A stretch of DNA of 64,000 nucleotides from an uncultured Microbacteriaceae bacterium (GTDB lineage Bacteria; Actinomycetota; Actinomycetes; Actinomycetales; Microbacteriaceae). Shown in pieces: positions 1 through 7,752 of this stretch. The DNA is taken from NCBI GenBank assembly GCA_947487835.1, contig CANKXX010000003.1:434001-498000 (forward strand), read 5' to 3'. A program made the translations under genes and the position numbers. The notes under the pieces are model-generated. The model was not told the DNA's origin, did no database searches, and worked only from the letters and a program-made list of their open reading frames with translations. Positions within the stretch are counted from its first letter, which is position 1, and each line of letters opens with the position of its first letter.

Positions 1-2
1 CC

Positions 3-1820
3 TCCGCGAAGACCTGGGTGCTCCTCGCCAACCACGCGGACCCGTCGCTGATGCGCAACAAGACCGCGTACGACCTCGCCCTGGAGTTCGGGCTCGAGGC
101 GACGCCGGAGACCCGGTTCGTCGACCTCGTCATCAACGGCGAGCGCCTCGGCAACTACCTCCTCAGCGAGAAGGTGGAGGTCAAGGCCAACCGGCTGGAC
201 CTCCAGAACCCCGGGGGCATCCTGCTCGAGCTGGACAACGGGTACGGCCTGGACGAGACCCACCACTTCACCACGGCGAAGAGCCGCAGCATCTTCGTGC
301 TCAAGGACGCCGTCGGGGGCGTCGACGACACGCTCGCCCCGGCGACGGCCACCGCCTACACCGACGTGCAGAAGTACCTGGCCTCGCTCGAGGCCCTGCT
401 CTACGCGCCCGATCCGGACTGGGCGCGCATCCGCACGATGATCGACGAGGAGTCGTTCCTCAAGTACTACTTCGTCGCGGAGGCGGCGGCGAACTCCGAC
501 GTGACGCTCTCCAGCGTTTACTTCTACCGCGACGGCCCCGGCGACGAGCTGCACGCCGGACCGGTCTGGGACTTCGACATCGCGTTCGGCAACGCCACCT
601 CGGAGCGGCTCGGGGGCAACCCGCGCCAGGACTACGTGAAGAACGGTCAGATGCTGCGCGGGGGTGGCAACGACTGGTTCACCCAGCTGTTCCGCAACGA
701 GGAGTTCGCGGTGCTGGCCCACCAGCTCTACGACGCCGAGCTGAAGCCCAAGCTCGACGCCCTTCCGTCGAAGATCGACGGCTACGCCGCCACCATCACG
801 CAGTCCGCCGAGGCCAACTTCGGGCGCTGGAGCGTGCTCGGCAGGCCGCCGGTCATCCCCGACGGCCACGTGCCCGCCGCGACGTTCGACGGAGAGGTCG
901 CCTCCCTGCGATCCTGGGTCGCCACGCGCGTGGCCCACCTGGGCGCCGTGCACACCGCGGACGCGCCGATTCTGACGTACGCCTCGCACGCCTCCACCGT
1001 CGGCTGGCAGTCCCGCCTCACGGGTGGTCAGATCGCCGGAACGGTGGGCAGCGGCCTTCAGCTCGAGTCCCTCGACCTGAAGCTGCTCGGCTCGGCCGTC
1101 GGCGGTTCCCTGCAGAGCAACGTGCACGTCGAGAGCGTCGGCTGGTCGGGCTGGCGCGACGGCGACGCGCGCCTCGGCACGACCGGTCGCGGCCTCCAGC
1201 TGGAGGGACTCCGGTTCCGGCTCAGCGGCCCGCTCGCAGAGCGCTTCGACGTGACCTACCGCGCGCACGTGCAGAACATCGGCTGGATGAACTGGGTGAG
1301 CAACGGCACGCTGGCGGGCACCACCGGCCGCGGGCTGCAGATCGAGGCCGTTCAGATCCGGCTGCAGGACCGTGGCACGGCCACCAGCTCCGCGCGCGAC
1401 GACCTCAGCGTGAGCTACGCCGCCCACGTCGCGAGCTACGGCTGGCGTGCCGACGTGAAGTCCCGCGGCGTCGCCGGCACCACCGGCCGGGCGCTGCCCG
1501 TCGAGGCCGTGCGGGTGCGCGTCGACTCGCGGTACTCCGGCGCCGTCCGGTACCGGGCGCACGTCCAGGGCATCGGCTGGCAGGAGTGGTCGGAGGACCC
1601 GACGGGCCACATCGGCACGGTCGGCCGGGGCCTGCGGCTCGAAGCCCTCGAGGTCACCCTCACGGGCGAGCTCGCGAAGCGTTACAGCGTCCGCTACACG
1701 GCGCACGTCGAGGGCATCGGCTGGCAGAGCTGGGTCGCCGACGGCACCACCGCCGGTACCACCGGACGTGGCCTCCGGGTCGAGGCCGTCAAGCTCGAGC
1801 TCGTCCCCCGCGCCGGCTAG
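3..1820 (+). CDS. CotH-type kinase-like surface protein with six C-terminal ChW repeats (5' end cut off by window)
   Basis: The reading frame is open from base 3, before any start codon, so the N-terminus (probably with a signal peptide) lies outside the window. Residues 1-310 resemble the CotH family: KTWVLLANHADPSLMRNK near the start and the VWDFDIAFGN motif. CotH proteins are atypical protein kinases, best known from spore coats, but they also occur as secreted proteins in non-sporing bacteria. From about residue 330 to the end there are six ChW (clostridial hydrophobic W) repeats, each with GW followed by GTTGRGL and LE. ChW repeats are associated with cell-surface or polysaccharide interaction. 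Family membership is seen in the sequence; surface location and kinase activity are inferred. A strong hairpin follows the stop codon. Confidence 0.85.
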   Translation, partial: SAKTWVLLANHADPSLMRNKTAYDLALEFGLEATPETRFVDLVINGERLGNYLLSEKVEVKANRLDLQNPGGILLELDNGYGLDETHHFTTAKSRSIFVLKDAVGGVDDTLAPATATAYTDVQKYLASLEALLYAPDPDWARIRTMIDEESFLKYYFVAEAAANSDVTLSSVYFYRDGPGDELHAGPVWDFDIAFGNATSERLGGNPRQDYVKNGQMLRGGGNDWFTQLFRNEEFAVLAHQLYDAELKPKLDALPSKIDGYAATITQSAEANFGRWSVLGRPPVIPDGHVPAATFDGEVASLRSWVATRVAHLGAVHTADAPILTYASHASTVGWQSRLTGGQIAGTVGSGLQLESLDLKLLGSAVGGSLQSNVHVESVGWSGWRDGDARLGTTGRGLQLEGLRFRLSGPLAERFDVTYRAHVQNIGWMNWVSNGTLAGTTGRGLQIEAVQIRLQDRGTATSSARDDLSVSYAAHVASYGWRADVKSRGVAGTTGRALPVEAVRVRVDSRYSGAVRYRAHVQGIGWQEWSEDPTGHIGTVGRGLRLEALEVTLTGELAKRYSVRYTAHVEGIGWQSWVADGTTAGTTGRGLRVEAVKLELVPRAG

Positions 1821-1840
1821 GCACGCTGCGGCTCAGGCTC

Positions 1841-1870
1841 GCGGCGGATCGGCACGCGGCGGATCGGCAC
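1841..1870. repeat. Tandem 15-bp direct repeat, two copies
   Basis: GCGGCGGATCGGCAC occurs twice in perfect tandem (1841-1855 and 1856-1870), between the CotH stop codon and the terminator hairpin. It is non-coding and looks like a simple local duplication. Confidence 0.8.
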
Positions 1871-1873
1871 GCG

Positions 1874-1917
1874 AGCGGCGCCCCGGTACCCGATCGTCCG
1901 GGCACCGGGGCGCCGCT
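1874..1917. terminator. Bidirectional terminator hairpin between convergent genes
   Basis: AGCGGCGCCCCGGT (1874-1887) pairs perfectly with ACCGGGGCGCCGCT (1904-1917), a 14-bp stem with a short loop that itself can pair partly. It lies between the CotH gene and the convergent alkyltransferase gene and can serve both. There is no U-tract, as is common in high-GC actinobacteria. Confidence 0.75.
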
Positions 1918-1933
1918 TGGTACCCGGCAGGGT

Positions 1934-2632
1934 TCAGGCCGCCGCCTCCATTGCGAGCAGCGCGTGCTTCGCCTCGAGACCGCCGACGTACCCGCCGAGC
2001 GAGCCGTCCGAGCGCAGCACCCGGTGACACGGCACGACCACGGGCAGCGGGTTCGTGGAGCACGCGCTGCCGACCGCGCGGACCGCGCGCGGGTTGCCGG
2101 TGGCCACCGCGACCTCGGTGTAGCTCTCCGTGCTGCCGTAGGCGATCTCGGTGAGATGCTCCTGCACGCTGCGCCGGAACCCGTGGGACAGCCGCCGATC
2201 GAGCGGGACGTCGAACGACCGGCGCCGGCCGGCGAAGTACTCCTCCAGCTGCCGGGCCGCCTCGTCGGTCCGCGCGGGCGAGCGGAGGATCCGGGGGCTC
2301 ACCCGGGCGGCGAGCGTCGCGAGCACGCCGTCGTGCCCCTCCACCCCGAACGCCACCCGGAGCAGCCCGTGCTCGGTCGCGGCCAGCAGCAGGGGTCCGA
2401 TGGGCGAGTCCACGACCCGGTACGCGATGTCGAGCAGCCCGTCGGCGGCGGCCGCCCGCTCCAGCCGCTCGTGCAGCCGGGCGAGGTCCGCGTCGTGCTC
2501 CTGCCCGCTCAGCAGGGCGAGCAGCTCCGCCCCCGTGTCCTCCAACCCCGTGTCCTCCACCCCCGTGCCCTCCGCGCCGGCGCTCTCCTCAGGATTGCCG
2601 GCGGTTCGGTGACTGCTGATGCCGTCCGTCAT
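1934..2632 (-). CDS. ogt: Methylated-DNA-[protein]-cysteine S-methyltransferase (O6-alkylguanine repair)
   Basis: This 232-residue protein removes alkyl groups from O6-alkylguanine by irreversible transfer to its own cysteine. The signature VVPCHRV is present, with the acceptor Cys at about residue 202, and the usual DNA-binding part precedes it (GNPRAVRAVG). The N-terminus carries an unusual acidic low-complexity extension of about 35 residues containing a repeated VEDTGLEDTG motif, making the protein longer than the common 160-180 residues. The ATG at 2632 overlaps the stop of the upstream sigma factor gene (ATGA), so the two are translationally coupled. The chosen start is the first one after that stop. 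Function is confident; the role of the extension is unknown. Confidence 0.93.
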   Translation of the reverse strand: MTDGISSHRTAGNPEESAGAEGTGVEDTGLEDTGAELLALLSGQEHDADLARLHERLERAAAADGLLDIAYRVVDSPIGPLLLAATEHGLLRVAFGVEGHDGVLATLAARVSPRILRSPARTDEAARQLEEYFAGRRRSFDVPLDRRLSHGFRRSVQEHLTEIAYGSTESYTEVAVATGNPRAVRAVGSACSTNPLPVVVPCHRVLRSDGSLGGYVGGLEAKHALLAMEAAA

Positions 2633-3114
2633 GGTCGTGCTCCCTCCCGTTCGGCCGCGAGCGTTCGTCGCAGGCTGCTGATCCCGTCGGCGGCCGCCCG
2701 CCGCGCCGCATCCGTCGTGCCGCCGAGGATCTCGGCGACCTCGGCGTGCGGCAGGCCGACGAGGTAGTGGTACGCGACCGCCTGCCGCTGCTTGGGCGGC
2801 AGGCCGGCGACCGCCCGCCTGAGCTCCGCCGCACCGTCGCCCGGCTCGGGTCGGCCGCTCGGGGCGTCCGGCACGTCGGCCATCGGCTCCGGTCGGCGTG
2901 CCCGTGCCCGAAGCAGGTCGACGGCCTTCCGGTGGGCGATGGTCACGAGCCAGGCCTCGACGTTCGCGTCGGCCGGGAGCGCCGGATAGGCGCGCAGGGC
3001 GGCGAGGAACGTCTCGGACCAGGCGTCGTCGGCGTCTACGGGCCCGACGACCGCCCGGCACACGCGCAGCACCATGGCACCGTGCTCCGCGACGACGCGC
3101 TCGAAGGGGTTCAT
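2629..3114 (-). CDS. Small RNA polymerase sigma factor, ECF-like (sigma-70 regions 2 and 4)
   Basis: At 161 residues this is a minimal sigma factor. Region 2 lies at about residues 5-75 (DAWSETFLAALRAY, then WLVTIAHRKAVDLLR) and region 4 at about 100-155 (LPPKQRQAVAYHYLVGL, then HAEVAEILGG as the helix-turn-helix). It should direct RNA polymerase to a specific promoter set. No anti-sigma gene is adjacent; the only partner is ogt, whose start codon overlaps its stop by 4 nt. This suggests a link with alkylation damage, which is inference. The upstream region up to 3322 is shared with the divergent SulP gene. Confidence 0.88.
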   Translation of the reverse strand: MNPFERVVAEHGAMVLRVCRAVVGPVDADDAWSETFLAALRAYPALPADANVEAWLVTIAHRKAVDLLRARARRPEPMADVPDAPSGRPEPGDGAAELRRAVAGLPPKQRQAVAYHYLVGLPHAEVAEILGGTTDAARRAAADGISSLRRTLAAEREGARP

Positions 3115-3322
3115 GCTCACACTCTGTAGACGACCGGGGGCGGCGGAACGTGAGGTCCGCTGCGCATGATTCTTCCAGCCCGGTTCCCGCGGCACGCCGC
3201 CGTAGACTTGAGCGCTCAGCCCCTCGGTCACCCCGTTCCGGCCGACCCTCAGCATCCGCGCCGTCGCGCACCCGCCAGCACCCATCGTCACCGCGCCCGT
3301 CCCGGGCAGAAACGGGAGTCCC

Positions 3323-4837
3323 ATGCCGTCCCGCCCCGTCGCCACCGCCCCGTCCGGGTCACCGGGTGTTCTCGCCGCGCTGCGCTCGCCCCGCATCCTG
3401 ACCCGGGAGGTGCTCGCCGGGCTCGTGGTCGCCCTCGCACTGATCCCCGAGGCCATCTCGTTCTCGATCATCGCGGGCGTCGATCCCCGGCTCGGGCTGT
3501 TCTCGTCGTTCGTGATGGCGGTGACGATCGCGTTCCTCGGCGGGCGCCCCGCCATGATCTCTGCCGCGACCGGCGCCGTGGCCCTCGTCATCGCCCCCGT
3601 CGCCCGCGAGTACGGCATCGACTACTTCCTCGCCACGGTCATCCTCGCGGGCGTGTTCCAGGTGCTGCTCGCGGTGCTCGGCGTCGCCAAGCTCATGCGG
3701 TTCATCCCGCGCAGCGTCATGGTCGGCTTCGTCAACGCGCTGGCGATCCTCATCTTCACCGCCCAGCTGCCGCAGCTGATCGGCGTGCCGTGGCTCGTGT
3801 ACCCGCTCGTGGCGCTGGGGATCGCGATCATCGTGCTGCTCCCGCGCATCACCCGCGTCGTGCCGGCGCCGCTCGTCGCGATCCTGCTCATCACGGGTGT
3901 CACCGTGACGACGGCCCTCGCCGTGCCCACGGTCGGCGACCAGGGCGACCTGCCCGAGAGCCTGCCGGAGCTGCTGATCCCGAACGTGCCCCTCACCTGG
4001 GAGACCTTCTCGATCATCGCCCCCTTCTCGCTCGCCATGGCGCTCGTGGGCATCCTCGAGTCGCTGATGACGGCGAAGCTCGTGGACGAGATCACGGACA
4101 CCCCCTCGCGGAAGACGCGGGAGACCTGGGGCCAGGGCGTCGCGAACATGCTCTCCGGGCTGTTCGGCGGCATGGGCGGCTGCGCGATGATCGGCCAGAC
4201 CATGATCAACGTGAAGGTCTCCGGCGCGCGCACCCGCATCTCGACCTTCCTCGCCGGCGTGTTCCTGCTGATCCTCGTGGTCGGCCTCGGCGACATCGTC
4301 GCGATCATCCCCATGGCCGCCCTCGTCGCGGTCATGGTCATGGTGTCCGTCGGCACGTTCGACTGGCACAGCGTGCGCCCGTCGACGCTGCGCCGGATGC
4401 CGCTCGGCGAGACTGTCGTCATGGTCGTCACCGTCGCCGTCGTGGTCGTGACGCACAACCTGGCCATCGGCGTCGTGATCGGCGTGATCGCGGCGATGGT
4501 CGTGTTCGCCCGCCGCGTCGCGCACTTCGCGACCGTCGAGCGCACCCTCGCGGTGGACGACGACGGCCGCGAGGTGGCGGACTACACCGTCAACGGCGAG
4601 CTGTTCTTCGCCTCCAGCAACGACCTGACGACCCAGTTCCGGTACGCGGACGACCCCGACCGGGTGGTGATCGACATGACGCGCTCGCACGTCTGGGACG
4701 CGTCGACGGTGGCGGCGCTCGACGCCATCACCACGAAGTACGCCCAGCGCGGCACGACCGTGACGATCGTCGGCATGAACGACGCGAGCGCGGCCATGCA
4801 CGAGCGCCTGGCCGGCCGGCTCGGCGCCGAGGGCTAG
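3323..4837 (+). CDS. SulP-family inorganic anion transporter with C-terminal STAS domain
   Basis: This 504-residue membrane protein has about 10-12 hydrophobic segments between residues 25 and 400 and a cytoplasmic STAS-like domain from about residue 405 to the end (VVIDMTRSHVWDASTVAALD). SulP proteins move sulfate, bicarbonate or related anions with protons or sodium; the substrate here cannot be told from sequence. The early motif GLVVALALIPEAISFSIIAG matches the family's first membrane helix. The ATG at 3323 is preceded by GGGAG at a good ribosome-binding distance. It appears to be a single-gene unit, divergent from the sigma factor gene. Confidence 0.9.
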   Translation: MPSRPVATAPSGSPGVLAALRSPRILTREVLAGLVVALALIPEAISFSIIAGVDPRLGLFSSFVMAVTIAFLGGRPAMISAATGAVALVIAPVAREYGIDYFLATVILAGVFQVLLAVLGVAKLMRFIPRSVMVGFVNALAILIFTAQLPQLIGVPWLVYPLVALGIAIIVLLPRITRVVPAPLVAILLITGVTVTTALAVPTVGDQGDLPESLPELLIPNVPLTWETFSIIAPFSLAMALVGILESLMTAKLVDEITDTPSRKTRETWGQGVANMLSGLFGGMGGCAMIGQTMINVKVSGARTRISTFLAGVFLLILVVGLGDIVAIIPMAALVAVMVMVSVGTFDWHSVRPSTLRRMPLGETVVMVVTVAVVVVTHNLAIGVVIGVIAAMVVFARRVAHFATVERTLAVDDDGREVADYTVNGELFFASSNDLTTQFRYADDPDRVVIDMTRSHVWDASTVAALDAITTKYAQRGTTVTIVGMNDASAAMHERLAGRLGAEG

Positions 4838-4881
4838 CCAGGCCTTTCCACCGGCATCCCCTCTGTGCCACCGTGCGGACT

Positions 4882-5289
4882 GTGACGGCATACCGATCCC
4901 TGCACCGACCCGACCGGTACCCGCTCTCGTCGCGGTACGACCCGGAGTGGCTGCTGGGGCTGGACATGGGGCCGCATCCGCTCTGGCAGCTGGAGGACCT
5001 GCTGACGCTGGTGCCGCTGCGGCCCGGGCAGCGCGTGCTCGACCTGGTCGGCTGGGAGGCGGCGGCGTGGCACTCGCCCGGCTAGTGGGCGACGCACTGG
5101 GCGTCGAGCGACCTCGTCGACGGCATCACGGCCCGCATGCAGGAGGGCAGCCGCGACGACTGGCTGCGCTGGTCGCGGGCGCACGGGTCCGCCGCCGCGG
5201 CAGAGGTGGCCATGCTGGAGTCGGACCCCGATCCGGACTGGATCGGCTTCGCCCTGGTCGCCGCGACGAAGCGCGCCTCGGCCGGCTGA
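4882..5289 (+). pseudogene. Decayed SAM-dependent methyltransferase with internal deletion and in-frame stop
   Basis: A GTG at 4882 opens a frame whose product (SLHRPDRYPLSSRYDPEWLL, then PLRPGQRVLDL) reads as the N-terminus of a class I SAM-dependent methyltransferase up to motif I. The glycine-rich SAM loop expected after VLDL is missing; the next residues (VGWEAAAWHSPG) look like a region near the C-terminus. A TAG follows at 5083-5085. The same frame then stays open to TGA at 5287-5289 and still reads like the family's C-terminal tail (WATHWASSDLVDGI, DDWLRW). I therefore see an internal deletion of roughly a hundred codons plus point decay. The remnant cannot bind SAM. Confidence 0.75.
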
Positions 5290-5300
5290 GCTCGGCTGGG

Positions 5301-6311
5301 TCAGGCGGGCGGGATGGGCGGGGCCGTCGTGGCCCTGCGGACGAGCCGCGTCGGCAGCTGGATGCGCATCGCCTCGGGCGTCTCGCCGCCCAGAAGCCCG
5401 ATGAGCGACTCCGCGGCCGTCGCACCCAGCCGCTGCATGGGCTGGCGGATGGTCGTCAGGGGCGGCGACACCTGGATGGCCTCGGGGATGTCGTCGAAGC
5501 CGATCACCGACAGCTCGCGGGGCACGTCGATGCCCATCTCGCCCGCCACCTGGAGGACCCCGATGGCGGAGAGGTCGTTGGCGGCGAAGATCGCCGTCGG
5601 GCGGTTCGGCATCGAGAGCAGGGCCCGCGCGGGCTCCCGGGAGGAGGCCGTGAGGAACATGCCCACCTGCACGAGCTGCGGGTCGAAGGGGATGCCCGCG
5701 TCGGTGAGCGCCCGCCGGTAGCCGGCCTCGCGCAGGCTCGCGGACCGCAGGTCGGGGCGGCCGCCGAGGAACCCAATGCGCCGGTGACCGAGGTCGATGA
5801 GGTGCCGGGTGGCCTGCAGCGCGCCGCCGAGGCTGTCCGACTCCACGGTCGGCAGGTCGGCGCGGCCGGTGTGCGGGTCGATCGCGACCACCGGGATCTC
5901 GACGGACGCCGTGATGACCGTCGGCGTGACCATGATCGCGCCGTCGATGAGGGTGCCGCTCAGGCGGCTCAGCGACCGGCGCTCCCACCCCGTCGCCCCA
6001 TCCGCGTGCCGGGAACCGCTGTAGGCGAGGAGGTCGTACCGCGACTCGCGCAGGGCGGAGCCGACGCCCTTCAGGATCTCCGCGCTGAACGGCTCGAAGT
6101 CCGCGACGAGGACGCCGATCACGCCCGTCCTGTGCGAGCGCATGCTGCTGGCCACGAGGCTCGACTCGTAGCCCAGTTCCTTCACGACCTGGAGGATCCG
6201 CGCGGACGTGTCGGCGGCGATGCCGTAGCGGCCGTTGACGGCTTTGGAGACGGCCGACACCGAGACGCCCGCGGCGGCGGCTACATCGTGAATGGTGGGT
6301 CGACGTGCCAT
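5301..6311 (-). CDS. LacI-family transcriptional repressor of the adjacent sugar operon
   Basis: This 336-residue regulator has the LacI helix-turn-helix at residues 4-25 (TIHDVAAAAGVSVSAVSKAV) and a periplasmic-binding-like effector domain from about residue 60 on (GVIGVLVADFEPFSAEIL, GFDDIPEA). It is divergent from the binding-protein/permease/GH3 operon, the usual layout for a local repressor released by a sugar. The ATG at 6311 sits 6 nt after a TATGCT -10 element (6318-6323, minus strand), so the gene is probably read from a leaderless transcript. Palindromes in the shared promoter region are likely its operator, implying autoregulation. Confidence 0.93.
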   Translation of the reverse strand: MARRPTIHDVAAAAGVSVSAVSKAVNGRYGIAADTSARILQVVKELGYESSLVASSMRSHRTGVIGVLVADFEPFSAEILKGVGSALRESRYDLLAYSGSRHADGATGWERRSLSRLSGTLIDGAIMVTPTVITASVEIPVVAIDPHTGRADLPTVESDSLGGALQATRHLIDLGHRRIGFLGGRPDLRSASLREAGYRRALTDAGIPFDPQLVQVGMFLTASSREPARALLSMPNRPTAIFAANDLSAIGVLQVAGEMGIDVPRELSVIGFDDIPEAIQVSPPLTTIRQPMQRLGATAAESLIGLLGGETPEAMRIQLPTRLVRRATTAPPIPPA

Positions 6312-6317
6312 GGGGCG

Positions 6318-6381
6318 AGCATAGCGCTCTTGGAAATCCTTTTCGAAAACGTTTGACAGCATTTCTTTCGCCGCTGACACT
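6318..6381. promoter_or_regulatory. Divergent promoter/operator region of the LacI-controlled sugar operon
   Basis: Minus strand: TATGCT at 6318-6323 lies 6 nt before the repressor ATG. Plus strand: TTGACA at 6353-6358, a 17-nt spacer, then GACACT at 6376-6381, upstream of the binding-protein gene. Two overlapping perfect palindromes, TTTTCGAAAA (6340-6349) and AAACGTTT (6347-6354), lie between them and overlap the plus-strand -35. The central CG and the position are typical of LacI-family operators. A bound repressor would block both promoters. Confidence 0.7.
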
Positions 6382-6443
6382 CGATGGACAGCACCAGGCG
6401 CCCCGTCGTGGGCGCCGCTCAACGAAGAGGACAGGTTGAACCT

Positions 6444-7742
6444 ATGAAGACCAAGAGATTCCTGGCGGGCACAGCAGCTCTCGCCATCAGCGCTCTTGCA
6501 CTCGCCGGCTGTGCCGGCGGCTCGGGCTCCGGCTCGGGCGCATCGGAGGACGGCACCGTCGAGATGACGCTGTGGCAGAACTCCACCACCGGACCCGGCA
6601 AGGAGTTCTGGGACAAGGTCACGGCCGACTTCGGCAAGGCCAACCCCGGCGTGACCGTCAAGCCGCAGTCGATCCAGAACGAGGACCTCGACGGCAAGCT
6701 CCAGACGGCCCTCAACTCCGGCGACGCCCCCGACATCTTCCTGCAGCGCGGCGGCGGGAAGATGGCCGCCATGGTCGCCGCCGGCCAGCTCATGGATCTG
6801 ACCGATGGCATCTCCGACACGGCCAAGAGCGAGATCTCCGAGGGCTCGTTCACCGCGAACACGCTCGACGACAAGGTGTACGCCATGCCCGTCGCCGTGC
6901 TGCCCGGCGGCATCTTCTACAGCCAGGATCTGTTCACGCAGGCCGGCATCACGGAGACCCCGAAGACGATCGACGACCTGAACAGCGCCGTCACCAAGCT
7001 CAAGGATGCCGGCGTCGCGCCGATCGCCCTCGGCGGTAAGGACGCCTGGCCGGCCGCCCACTGGTACTACTTCTTCGCCCTGCGCGCGTGCAGCGCCGAC
7101 ACCATGGCCACCGCGGCCGAGGAGAAGGACTTCACGGACGACTGCTGGGTCAAGGCCGGCGAGGACCTCCAGGCCTTCGTCGACACCGAGCCGTACAACG
7201 AGGGCTTCCTCACCACCGCCGCCCAGCAGGGCGCGGGCAGCTCCGCGGGCCTCGTCGCGAACCATCAGGCCGGCATGGAGCTCATGGGCGCCTGGAACCC
7301 CGGTGTCATCGCGTCCCTGACGCCCGACGCCAAGCCCCTCCCCGACCTCGGCTGGTTCCCCTTCCCCGAGATCGACGGTGGCGAGGGTGAGCCCGGCGCG
7401 ATCATGGGTGGCGTCGACGGCTACTCCTGCTCGGCCGACGCTCCCAAGGAGTGCCTCGACTTCCTGAACTACCTCGCGACCTCCGACGTGCAGAAGGAGT
7501 ACTACGCCGCCTTCAACGCGCCGCCGGTCAACTCCGTCGCGCAGGAGGCCGTCACCGAGCCCTACCTCAAGGACATCCTCGCCGCCTACAACGCGGCGCC
7601 GAACGTCTCGCAGTGGCTCGACACCGTCTACGGCCTCAACGTCGGCAACGCGCTGAACGTCGGAGTCGTCGACCTCATGGCCGGCAAGAGCGACCCCGAG
7701 AAGCTCGTGTCCGCCGTCAACGACGCGGCCAAGAAGTCCTAG
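6444..7742 (+). CDS. Sugar ABC transporter substrate-binding lipoprotein (family 1)
   Basis: This 432-residue protein starts with a lipoprotein signal (positively charged MKTKR, hydrophobic stretch, lipobox LAGC) followed by a Gly/Ser linker, so it should be anchored outside the membrane. The body is that of family 1 carbohydrate-binding proteins, such as those for maltose, cellobiose or xylo-oligosaccharides (TLWQNSTTGPGKEFWDKV, LNSGDAPDIF). It is the first gene of a four-gene operon with two permeases and a GH3 glycosidase, suggesting uptake of a short beta-linked oligosaccharide. No ATPase gene is present, so a shared MsiK-like ATPase elsewhere is likely (inference). Confidence 0.92.
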   Translation: MKTKRFLAGTAALAISALALAGCAGGSGSGSGASEDGTVEMTLWQNSTTGPGKEFWDKVTADFGKANPGVTVKPQSIQNEDLDGKLQTALNSGDAPDIFLQRGGGKMAAMVAAGQLMDLTDGISDTAKSEISEGSFTANTLDDKVYAMPVAVLPGGIFYSQDLFTQAGITETPKTIDDLNSAVTKLKDAGVAPIALGGKDAWPAAHWYYFFALRACSADTMATAAEEKDFTDDCWVKAGEDLQAFVDTEPYNEGFLTTAAQQGAGSSAGLVANHQAGMELMGAWNPGVIASLTPDAKPLPDLGWFPFPEIDGGEGEPGAIMGGVDGYSCSADAPKECLDFLNYLATSDVQKEYYAAFNAPPVNSVAQEAVTEPYLKDILAAYNAAPNVSQWLDTVYGLNVGNALNVGVVDLMAGKSDPEKLVSAVNDAAKKS

Positions 7743-7752
7743 GAATCAGAAC

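Noticed and set aside
2629-3618. Possible longer sigma factor or ogt reading frames extending upstream to 3618 or 3271
   Set aside because: Upstream extensions are not conserved-looking, enter the SulP gene, and family lengths fit the starts at 3114 and 2632.
3359-4891. Long open frame on the minus strand opposite the SulP transporter gene
   Set aside because: The translation is a His/Asp/Arg-rich composition typical of the antisense of a GC-rich membrane gene, with no domain; the plus-strand product is a clear SulP protein.
5301-7265. LacI gene extended far upstream on the minus strand
   Set aside because: The extension is the antisense of the binding-protein gene. The helix-turn-helix begins right after the ATG at 6311, and a -10 element precedes it.
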